A DNA stretch of 23,200 bases from a virus. Both the position numbers and the translations under genes were made by a program. Under the pieces are notes generated by a model. The model was not told where the DNA came from. It saw only the letters and a program-made list of their open reading frames with translations, and made no database searches. Location: positions 1 to 23,200 of IMG/VR virus record IMGVR_UViG_3300036801_000047; one strand, written 5' to 3'. How positions within the stretch are numbered: the stretch's first letter is position 1; each line of letters opens with the position of its first letter. Positions 15,576 through 21,388 of the stretch are shown one piece after another.

Positions 15576-15996
15576 TGGGGTCCAATCTAGGCTCACCCTC
15601 GGTGCGGTTATCCTGACGGTCGGTACGCGACTCTGCAGGAACGCCTCTGTCGGGAGTTGGACTGGAGCGGGCCGGTCTTGAATCGGCTGCAGTGGGGCTT
15701 GGTCCGACTTGAAGTTCCACCGGGTCAGGAACTCCCCTTTGCTTTCCCACAGGCGGGCCGTATAGCCAATGGAAGCTCGCCAAACCCTCGTGAGCCATGA
15801 AGTACCAGCGCGTATGCGCTGGAACTGTGAACCTCTGGTTAAAGAGAACGACCACGACATTGGCGTTACTCGCATTAACTAAGATATATTCCCCAGGGTG
15901 CCACCTGTCTCCAACGAACATAAACGGATTGACAGGCAGCGCATTGTCTACAAAATTCCACCTCTTCCTTGTAAGAACTTCTATAAGTTCAATCAC
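15490..15996 (-). CDS. Unknown structural protein, first copy of tandem domain
   Basis: The GTG at 15996 abuts the preceding stop (TAA then GTG), giving 168 residues. Residues 1-75 are the domain: MIELIEVLTRKRWNFVDN, HPGEYILVNASNANVVVVLF, NQRFTVPAHTRWYFMAHEGL. Residues 76-168 are a disordered Pro/Arg/Thr/Gly-rich stretch (…RSSPTPDRGVPAESRT…) ending in PRRR. The start is supported because the domain's first strand aligns with copy two (IELIEVLT against IEITNELT). From 15790 to 15490 the second copy's frame is open as well, so this tail may not be translated if a frame change links the two. It lies in a tightly packed row between the gp4-like gene and the fibres. Confidence 0.68.
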   Translation of the reverse strand: MIELIEVLTRKRWNFVDNALPVNPFMFVGDRWHPGEYILVNASNANVVVVLFNQRFTVPAHTRWYFMAHEGLASFHWLYGPPVGKQRGVPDPVELQVGPSPTAADSRPARSSPTPDRGVPAESRTDRQDNRTEGEPRLDPNASGSTRTGAGTGGPAPPRTGPSIPRRR

Positions 15997-16416
15997 TTAT
16001 ACACCCAGAACCTGCTTCCAATGCCCTGACCTTGTGCAGATAAAGACGGTTGTAGCAGACGAAGCCAAAGCCACGCTTGCTGTCAGTACATTAACCGCAT
16101 TACCTACAATCTGGTCCGGTGCACTAGCAAAGATCGCAAGTGCAGTAGTAGTCCCGTTAATAACCCAGACCATGCCACCAGGTAACGCACTTGGCAGCTT
16201 CACTGCTGCTCCATTTGCGACATCAATTACCTCATTAACGCCACCTTGCAGCTGTGTTGCAGTAACCGCTGTCGCGCCGTTACCCCTAACAGCAGCAGTG
16301 CTCCACATATACTGAAACAGCGCAGCGAGTTCACCAGCATCAACTTGCCGGAACCCTGGCGTCTGGAGAGACGGGACGAGACCAAGAAGACTCTTTGGAG
16401 GTGCTGCAGGATCCAT
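15997..16416 (-). CDS. Small structural protein, 139 aa (second of a pair)
   Basis: The ATG at 16416 follows AGGAGATTGTT. The product is 139 residues, the same length as the gene before it, and the two align from NGATAVTATQLQGGVNEVID through the VWVINGTTTALAIF strand to the ICTRSGHWKQVLGV end. The pattern is short, Ala/Val-rich beta strands with few charges, like phage decoration or adsorption proteins. The conserved N-G-(A)-T and Q-L-x-G/N motifs and a C-terminal F-x-C strand define the pair. I do not recognise a named family. Its place between gp4 and the tandem-domain genes suggests a virion surface component. Confidence 0.75.
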   Translation of the reverse strand: MDPAAPPKSLLGLVPSLQTPGFRQVDAGELAALFQYMWSTAAVRGNGATAVTATQLQGGVNEVIDVANGAAVKLPSALPGGMVWVINGTTTALAIFASAPDQIVGNAVNVLTASVALASSATTVFICTRSGHWKQVLGV

Positions 16417-16426
16417 AACAATCTCC

Positions 16427-16846
16427 TTATGTAAGAATCTTAGCGCGCCACATCGCAGGAGCGATCCCGTTCGTCATAGCACCCTGGCCAGTCATACAGA
16501 AAAACACTCCAACCGCGCCACTTGCCACTGGCACTCCAGCCACGCCCTGCACGATACTAGCTGGCGGAGCAATAGTATCCGTCACAATATCCCCAGGTGA
16601 CGTATTCATGTACCCAAAGACAGTGCAACTATTCGCCCCGTTATTGATAATCGTAATCTCCATCCCCGCATACCCAGGTGGGAGCATCACAGAGTCGTTT
16701 GCAGTGGCAACAGCTGTCACAGTGTTCAACCACCCATTCAACTGAGTAGCGTTAGAGTTACCACCGCCAGGGCGAGCACTCACCCCATAATGTGCATGAA
16801 AACCCGGCAGTCCGGAAGGATTAGGGGCACCTGGACCCAACGGCAT
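16427..16846 (-). CDS. Small structural protein, 139 aa (first of a pair)
   Basis: The ATG at 16846 follows TAGGAGAATCGAG. The N-terminal 35 residues are Gly/Pro/Ser-rich (MPLGPGAPNPSGLPGFHAHY), then NSNATQLNGWLNTVTAVATA, DSVMLPPGYAGMEITIINNG, TVFGYMNTSPGDIVTD and VGVFFCMTGQG align with the downstream 139-residue paralogue. The body is beta-rich and uncharged, consistent with an external virion protein. It follows the gp4-like gene after 30 bases. The function is unknown; a head or tail decoration role is inferred from composition and neighbours. Confidence 0.75.
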   Translation of the reverse strand: MPLGPGAPNPSGLPGFHAHYGVSARPGGGNSNATQLNGWLNTVTAVATANDSVMLPPGYAGMEITIINNGANSCTVFGYMNTSPGDIVTDTIAPPASIVQGVAGVPVASGAVGVFFCMTGQGAMTNGIAPAMWRAKILT

Positions 16847-16876
16847 CTCGATTCTCCTAACTAAGTTTGACTAAAT

Positions 16877-17638
16877 CTAGTAAGACCGATCTGAGAAGAT
16901 ATTGTACTGCCCTCTTCTCTGAAGCGTACTTGGCATCCTCAACCTTGCAATCTGAGCATTCGGTATCCGCACGACCATCAAACTATCTCTCGCCATTCCA
17001 GGCAGATGATCCCCCGGATAAGTTCCCAGCCGGTATTTTGGCCTCAACCGGACGGCTAAATTATACATCATCGCAAGATAGTATTCGTAAGGAATGTGGA
17101 GAGCGGTAGAGGAATCCACGAAATGGTAAGGCAGTTGAGCATGAATACTTATATGAATCTCGTAAACACCAGGCTGTGGAATAGGCCAAATATAAAGCCG
17201 TGCAGCTGGCCAATCAGTGTCGAGGAAAGCTGCTTCACCTGGACCTGATATGAGGCCTTTCAGCGTGATACGATCATAATCCTCTCGGCTGGGTAGAATG
17301 TCCAGGGCAAAATCTACCGAGTTCTGCGTCCCCTGCAACTGCCGAGTGAATGCACTACTTAAACGTCCAGGACGTACTCCCGTAGCACCCAAATCAAAGT
17401 CAGCACCAGGACCCACAGTATAAGACTGAGCACCAGTTGAAATCTTAGAGAGGTTGACAAGGTGGTAGACGAGCCATCTCTTTCGTTCCCACTGCATAAG
17501 CATCCACTGAAGGCGAGCAAGTCCATCGGTCGTATCCTCCGCAAGCGGAGTCTGACCTACGCCAATAGCTCCGCATTCCTTCAGAGCCGCAAGGACGATA
17601 TCATCCATAGAAGTATTAGTGGGATCAACTTGGCTCAT
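16877..17638 (-). CDS. P22 gp4-like tail accessory / head-completion protein
   Basis: The 253-residue product has the family's opening helix (SMDDIVLAALKECGAIGVGQ) followed by DGLARLQWMLMQWERKRWLV, then SYTVGPGADFDLG, RPGRLSSAF, ILPSREDYDRI and the C-terminal IPYEYYLAMMYNLAVRLRPK. These match the P22 tail accessory factor gp4 family, which attaches first to the portal after packaging and recruits gp10. It is longer than P22 gp4 (166 residues), as many phage relatives are. It overlaps the preceding gene by four bases (ATGA), so it is probably translationally coupled. Some gp4 proteins have muralytic activity; I see no motif that proves it here. Confidence 0.88.
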   Translation of the reverse strand: MSQVDPTNTSMDDIVLAALKECGAIGVGQTPLAEDTTDGLARLQWMLMQWERKRWLVYHLVNLSKISTGAQSYTVGPGADFDLGATGVRPGRLSSAFTRQLQGTQNSVDFALDILPSREDYDRITLKGLISGPGEAAFLDTDWPAARLYIWPIPQPGVYEIHISIHAQLPYHFVDSSTALHIPYEYYLAMMYNLAVRLRPKYRLGTYPGDHLPGMARDSLMVVRIPNAQIARLRMPSTLQRRGQYNIFSDRSY

Positions 17639-18096
17639 ATTTTATCAGCCTCATCCTCCTTAGGCAGTGGTGCCCTTGTAGCAAGCTTAGTCGCCGCCAA
17701 CTGATTCATCAACAAATCAATCTGAGCCTGTAGTTCTGTCTCTCGATCCCTCGATACCATCGGCGGTGCATCGCCCCCTGACGCCTTAATCGCCAGGGCC
17801 GGATGATCCCACCACCCAGCCTCACGCAGTGCGTGCTCTTCATCCGCATCATTAGCAACTCTATGGATTAATTCCTTCATCTCTCCAACGCGCTGTGGTC
17901 CCAGCGGGGTCGAGATGACTTCAGCTCTCTGAGTCACCCTAGTATCCCCCTTCGGATGATAGAACATCTTGGGATACTGAACAGGCCCTTTGAAATCCGG
18001 ACTCGTCGAGTTCGCAGGATTGGCGTCGAAGACTCCTTGAGCCTCCATCACGTCAAACACCGTAAAACGGTGCGCCCTTGCATTACCTCTCCTCAT
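17635..18096 (-). CDS. Hypothetical head-module protein, 153 aa
   Basis: The ATG at 18096 overlaps the preceding stop by four bases, and its own stop overlaps gp4. The segment PKMFYHPKGDTRVTQRAEVI is followed by DEEHALREAGWWDHPALAI. This resembles a recurring phage motif in which a 'MxYHPxG' strand is followed by 'ExExALGxGWxxxP', also seen in the 162-residue gene two positions upstream (AMFHMLQGSRVV, LGDDWYPTMDEA). The C-terminus is a charged helix (TELQAQIDLLMNQLAATK). It is likely a small virion or head-assembly protein located between coat and tail factor; no biochemical role is known to me. Confidence 0.75.
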   Translation of the reverse strand: MRRGNARAHRFTVFDVMEAQGVFDANPANSTSPDFKGPVQYPKMFYHPKGDTRVTQRAEVISTPLGPQRVGEMKELIHRVANDADEEHALREAGWWDHPALAIKASGGDAPPMVSRDRETELQAQIDLLMNQLAATKLATRAPLPKEDEADKI

Positions 18097-18257
18097 TTAT
18101 CCTTCCCCTTCACTTTATTGGGAAGACCCTTCCTCTTCGTCGCAGCAAAATCCTCAAGTTTATCCGCACTCATACCAGTCTTAGTCTTCTTTCCAGCCTT
18201 TGCGCGAGCCAGATCCGCCCCCATAAACCTCTGTTGCGCTTTAGATTTGGCGGGCAT
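18093..18257 (-). CDS. DUF3008-like small basic protein, 54 aa
   Basis: A longer frame starts at 18311 inside the previous gene, but MPAKSKAQQRFMGADLARAK at the ATG at 18257 is the classic opening of the small 'MPAKSKxQQ' family (DUF3008), and GGAGG lies nine bases upstream. The 54-residue chain is very rich in Lys and Arg and ends GLPNKVKGKDK. It probably binds nucleic acid or an acidic partner, by composition only. Proteins of this family are common in phages and in bacteria; its role in virions is not known. It overlaps the next gene by four bases. Confidence 0.8.
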   Translation of the reverse strand: MPAKSKAQQRFMGADLARAKAGKKTKTGMSADKLEDFAATKRKGLPNKVKGKDK

Positions 18258-18729
18258 TTCTCTTCGCCTCCGGCACTCCATAGTTAGCTCTATGGATCGC
18301 TCTCTGTTCATTCACAAATTTGCGATGCACCTCATTCGCGGCCCTTACCATCGCATCCGCGGTACTCTCTTCCTCAGGACTTTTCTTAAAAAGGGACGGT
18401 AAGGCTCTCGAAAAGATACCACCACGCTGATTTTGCTTTGCCATTCCTGCCGCGTGCTTGGCCTCATCCATCGTCGGATACCAGTCATCCCCCAACTCTT
18501 CGAGGTCTGCTTGGCAGGACACGACTCGACTGCCTTGCAACATATGGAACATCGCTTTCGGCCACTCAGGCTTAGGCGGGGGTGTATACCCCTCTTCAAC
18601 ATGCAGCGGATGCCCTAAGCTAGCCAATGCAGCAAGTCCGTCTTCAATCTGCTTCAATGCTTCTCTTGCCCTATGACTCTTCTGAGGTTCATTCGGCCAA
18701 TCGACGATGATCCGCTGTCTCCAATTCAT
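18241..18729 (-). CDS. Hypothetical head-module protein, 162 aa
   Basis: The ATG at 18729 follows GAGGTGAGTGC. The product has a charged N-terminal helix (QKSHRAREALKQIEDGLAAL), a Pro-rich middle, AMFHMLQGSRVVSCQADLEE with LGDDWYPTMDEAKHA (about 59-91), and a basic C-terminal helix. The middle matches the strand-plus-'LGxxW' motif found in the 153-residue gene downstream, so the two are probably distant paralogues. Its stop lies past the start of the 54-residue gene (17-base overlap). The gene directly follows the coat gene; the role is unknown, possibly a head or decoration accessory. Confidence 0.75.
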   Translation of the reverse strand: MNWRQRIIVDWPNEPQKSHRAREALKQIEDGLAALASLGHPLHVEEGYTPPPKPEWPKAMFHMLQGSRVVSCQADLEELGDDWYPTMDEAKHAAGMAKQNQRGGIFSRALPSLFKKSPEEESTADAMVRAANEVHRKFVNEQRAIHRANYGVPEAKRNARQI

Positions 18730-18745
18730 GCACTCACCTCTTTTT

Positions 18746-18778
18746 CCATGTCACCGACACATGGTTTGACCGTCAAAC
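18746..18778 (-). other. Two adjacent inverted repeats after the coat gene
   Basis: In the 85-base gap between coat and the 162-residue gene, two inverted repeats touch: GTTTGAC-C-GTCAAAC at 18764-18778 (7-bp arms, one central base) and CCATGT...ACATGG at 18746-18764 (6-bp arms). On the transcript they are followed by AAAAAGAGGTGAG rather than a U run, so they do not look like an intrinsic terminator. They may protect the coat message or regulate the next gene. Confidence 0.6.
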
Positions 18779-18814
18779 TTCACCTTTACCTACTCTATGC
18801 CACACCGCACCAGC

Positions 18815-20047
18815 CTATTGATACACTTGATCTGCTACGATACAAGCCCACTCTGGCCGGATCCACAAATAGCCGTATAGGACATCGAGCCGGGTGATAA
18901 GCTGATCAGTTCCAATGAAGTAGTCAGTGACCATCCTCATCGACACACCATCGAACTCCTCGCGAGCAGCCTCATGCACATTCCGTGGCATCTCAAGATC
19001 GGCTGTTGCGAGCGTCACTGCCTCCGGTGCATAGGCAAAGTTCTTGGTGTATGTCGAGGAGGCCGGAAGACTGAGGGCCGGGTTAACCGCCGCACCATTG
19101 ATCGGGCTCACATCAACAGTCTGATATTGCTGAGGGATACCCGGAGCCAGCTGCGGAACGATGGCGGGATAAATAGGGATGCTAGTAGCACCCGACGGCA
19201 CATTCGCAGTCACCGCAAAGGTACGCAGCCGCCCGTAAGCTTGCTTTGTAATCCGGTTGACAGCATGGACTCCATCAATGGTGATAATGTCGCCCATATT
19301 AAGATTGGCAGGGAGTGGATTGACCGTAAGACTGAGGCCGGTCTGGCTTCCCCCGTTCACCGTCGAGCTTCCAGGCGCAAGCCCGCCATTCGCATGAGTG
19401 ATGACCGTCTGATCTGCCATCCAGATAAATCCAAGCGCGTCGTACATGCGCCCTGTGATGTATTGGCGGCTGATCTCAGGGGCCGGGTTCAAGAGGCCTG
19501 AGAGGCTGCTGACCACGGAAGCCTCAGTATCTGGACTATTGACAATCTTCCAATTCGCCACAGGGGAAGAATTATTTCTGAGGGTTGCGCCAGCTCGCAG
19601 ATATGTGCTTGCGATCGGAGCCAATATATCCTGAGTCGCATCGAGATTGGCGACAATGTTGCAGATCCCTCCTTCAGAGCCTGAAATGAGATCGACAGCC
19701 ACTTGCCCCGCGAGATTGTTAACCATCGGGGCCAGGATACGTCTACTATAATCATCGAGGGAGAGTGTCCGATCAGCCAGACTGAACGCCACGTCCACAT
19801 GCTTCTGTGTCGCCAGGACGAGTGTAGTCGATTGCTCTGCCGTGTCTTGCACGTTCAAAGCAGGACCAGTCGTAACAACGAAGTCATTGGGCAGCCTAAT
19901 TCGGAGACTCGAACCAATCTTCGCTCCTGTAACTGCAAAACTATCGTCGTACTGCATATCGACGTTTTGTAAGAAAGCATTGGAATTTTTCCAGAGCCTA
20001 ACCGCTTCCCTCGTAATCATGTTTATCGTAAGTAATTGATTTGGCAC
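18815..20047 (-). CDS. Major capsid (coat) protein, P22 coat-like
   Basis: I start at the GTG at 20047, five bases after GGGAGG, giving 410 residues (P22 coat: 430). The N-terminus (M)PNQLLTINMITREAVRLWKN with VDMQYDDSFAVTGAKIGSSL and IRLPNDFVVTTGPALNVQD is the standard opening of the P22 coat-protein family found in many podoviruses. DVAFSLADRTLSLDDYSRRI and the later beta-rich Ala/Gly/Thr region, where P22-type coats carry an inserted domain, continue the match. The TTG at 20071 is an open upstream alternative but adds residues not in the family. The gene follows the scaffold gene after a 162-base region rich in hairpins. It forms the icosahedral shell in the cytoplasm with scaffold. Confidence 0.92.
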   Translation of the reverse strand: MPNQLLTINMITREAVRLWKNSNAFLQNVDMQYDDSFAVTGAKIGSSLRIRLPNDFVVTTGPALNVQDTAEQSTTLVLATQKHVDVAFSLADRTLSLDDYSRRILAPMVNNLAGQVAVDLISGSEGGICNIVANLDATQDILAPIASTYLRAGATLRNNSSPVANWKIVNSPDTEASVVSSLSGLLNPAPEISRQYITGRMYDALGFIWMADQTVITHANGGLAPGSSTVNGGSQTGLSLTVNPLPANLNMGDIITIDGVHAVNRITKQAYGRLRTFAVTANVPSGATSIPIYPAIVPQLAPGIPQQYQTVDVSPINGAAVNPALSLPASSTYTKNFAYAPEAVTLATADLEMPRNVHEAAREEFDGVSMRMVTDYFIGTDQLITRLDVLYGYLWIRPEWACIVADQVYQ

Positions 20048-20209
20048 ACCTGCCTCCCTAGCTAAACCCAATCATTTGGGCGAAATGGGCTCAGGCTTGC
20101 CCCCAATATAGCCTGTAGCACCAGCTATACACCGCTGGGAGGTGAACATCCGTCTATACGCCGACGGAGAGGCGAGAGCTATCTACACGCCGATAGCTAG
20201 GCGACAGCT
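20048..20209 (-). promoter_or_regulatory. Scaffold-coat intergenic region with structured leader
   Basis: These 162 bases between the scaffold stop and the coat GTG contain no gene. From 5' to 3' on the transcript they hold three hairpins with a shared loop (20198-20121), a G-rich stretch (20095-20085), a 5-bp hairpin CCCAA-AUGA-UUGGG (20080-20067), and the coat ribosome site GGGAGG (20058-20053). I see no convincing promoter and no U-run terminator. The layout suggests a 5' element controlling coat translation or message processing. Confidence 0.6.
20121..20198 (-). repeat. Three tandem hairpins with conserved loop, 29-nt period
   Basis: On the minus strand, three stem-loops occur at 20198-20177 (AGCTATC/GATAGCT, loop GGCGTGTA), 20168-20149 (TCCGTC/GACGGA, loop GGCGTATA) and 20138-20121 (CCAGC/GCTGG, loop GGTGTATA). 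The loops start exactly 29 bases apart, every loop is closed by C-G, and the stems differ in sequence while keeping pairing. The spacers also share T-C-R-C-C-T. Conserved loop with compensating stem changes is the signature of a selected RNA structure, probably a protein-binding array. Confidence 0.8.
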
Positions 20210-20989
20210 CTATCGAGCCCTTCGTCTTGTAGCAACCTGCTCTTCTCTACGCCTCATCCATTCTTCCGTAGTCAAATTATCCGAGTCTGGGTTGTCTGCC
20301 CCCAATGCAGTCCTATTATTCACACCCATCGAAGCAGCCGGATTGATAGGACGTGGCGCACTACTAATCTCTTGTACAGGCCGTGAGGACATCTTTGTCA
20401 ACTCAACAGCCATACGAATGGGATTCAGGCTAAGTATTCGAGACGCCTCATTCAAGTCTCCACCAAGCCCGTATATTAGCTTTGAGGCCTCTCCAGTCTC
20501 CATCGCAGCAGACAGGAACGAGTTGTACGTCGAGACCGCCATCGGGTCGTTGTTATCAACAAGGCCAACCAGCTTCTGCACCCTCGTATCGAAATCAGGA
20601 AAAGCCCGCCGTCCTACTTCCGCAGCCTCATTGCACCGACGATTAAACTCTTGCGTCGCCGCGAGGGCTGCAGCCCTCTCTTCTATCTGCCTCTCTATAA
20701 ACGCCCCATCGGGCGGAGGCATCGTATACGGCTGCTGGGCCTGCGGCACAGGCTGTCCTTGCGGTTGCGGCGCATTGGCCCTGTGTCGCTCTATCTCTGC
20801 CCTGAGTTCTCTAATCCGAGCCTGTTGTTCTCCAATCCGCCGATCCCTCCAATCAGTAGTCGGCCTAGCAGGTTCCGGCGGCGGGGATGGCTCAGGAGTC
20901 TGGTCAACCTGTTGCTGTTCTACAGCAGGTTGTTCCGTTGCTTCCTGTTGGTTGTCGGGTCTTTCTTCCTGACTTGGGCTGTCAGACAT
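20210..20989 (-). CDS. Scaffold protein
   Basis: The 259-residue protein has the composition and layout of P22-type scaffolds (P22 gp8, 303 residues). It has an acidic Gln/Pro/Glu-rich disordered N-terminus (residues 1-45), a charged helix (GEQQARIRELRAEIERHRA), and a second helical block (IERQIEERAAALAATQEFNR with PDFDTRVQKLVGLV). A basic C-terminus (EEWMRRREEQVATRRRAR) follows, where P22 scaffold contacts coat. The ATG at 20989 follows AGAGGATAATC. It directly precedes coat, as in P22. It guides procapsid assembly and leaves before or during packaging. P22 scaffold is known to limit its own synthesis; the structured region just after this gene could be relevant. Confidence 0.85.
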   Translation of the reverse strand: MSDSPSQEERPDNQQEATEQPAVEQQQVDQTPEPSPPPEPARPTTDWRDRRIGEQQARIRELRAEIERHRANAPQPQGQPVPQAQQPYTMPPPDGAFIERQIEERAAALAATQEFNRRCNEAAEVGRRAFPDFDTRVQKLVGLVDNNDPMAVSTYNSFLSAAMETGEASKLIYGLGGDLNEASRILSLNPIRMAVELTKMSSRPVQEISSAPRPINPAASMGVNNRTALGADNPDSDNLTTEEWMRRREEQVATRRRAR

Positions 20990-21015
20990 GATTATCCTCT
21001 AATCCCATACTGTGT

Positions 21016-21044
21016 GTTTTAACACATCCCCGCATCGCAGTCAA
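21016..21044 (-). promoter_or_regulatory. Possible sigma70-type promoter before scaffold
   Basis: On the minus strand, TTGACT at 21044-21039 (5 of 6 to TTGACA) and TAAAAC at 21021-21016 (4 of 6 to TATAAT) are 17 bases apart, in the 63-base gap before the scaffold gene. The site also overlaps a 6-bp inverted repeat, TGTGTT/AACACA (21013-21026). It would start transcription just upstream of the head genes. The -10 match is modest. Confidence 0.3.
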
Positions 21045-21052
21045 TTCTTATA

Positions 21053-21388
21053 TCAATGGGTTTTGCGTCCGGTCCCGAACGGTGGGCCGGATACATTCAT
21101 ATTTCTAATACTCTGATCCTGCTCCAGTATTATCATTATCTCTTCCTTCAGACTTTCATCTACATCATCCCTGGTCAGCATTAACGTCATAGTCGCTCTA
21201 GCAAACTCTATACAGTTCTGCCAATTCTTGTTAATAAATCTCTTCTCAAGCTCTTTAGGGCTTGCACCAGGATTCTGCTTCTTCCATATCTCATAATATT
21301 CATTATCTCCCATCAAAGCCTCATACAACCGTCCCGCCGCTGCCTTTGCAACCTCAGCTACCTTGACGTGACAAACCTTTCTACCCAT
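21053..21388 (-). CDS. Hypothetical helical protein, 111 aa
   Basis: The ATG at 21388 overlaps the preceding stop by eight bases, so it is probably coupled to the nucleotidyltransferase gene. The 111 residues are charged and mostly helical (EVAKAAAGRLYEALMGDNEY, ASPKELEKRFINKNWQNCIE, VDESLKEEIMIILEQDQ) with a flexible end GPPFGTGRKTH. There is no signal peptide or membrane segment. I recognise no family. A place just before scaffold is common for small head-assembly accessories, but nothing in the sequence proves this. Confidence 0.72.
   Translation of the reverse strand: MGRKVCHVKVAEVAKAAAGRLYEALMGDNEYYEIWKKQNPGASPKELEKRFINKNWQNCIEFARATMTLMLTRDDVDESLKEEIMIILEQDQSIRNMNVSGPPFGTGRKTH

Noticed and set aside
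15576-15875. N-terminal 100 residues of the second tandem-domain frame as a real start
   Set aside because: Residues 1 to about 30 overlap the conserved core of the first domain in another phase, and no ribosome site precedes the ATG at 15875.
20048-20071. TTG start for the coat gene
   Set aside because: It adds eight residues absent from the family, and the GTG at 20047 has GGGAGG at proper spacing and matches the known N-terminus.
20121-20198. CRISPR array from the 29-nt periodicity before coat
   Set aside because: Only the loop and a short spacer are shared; the remaining bases form stems, there are no identical repeats and no cas genes.
20142-20972. 276-residue plus-strand frame opposite the scaffold gene
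   Set aside because: It is Ser/Arg/Cys-rich, antisense to a well-supported gene, and on the strand with no other genes.
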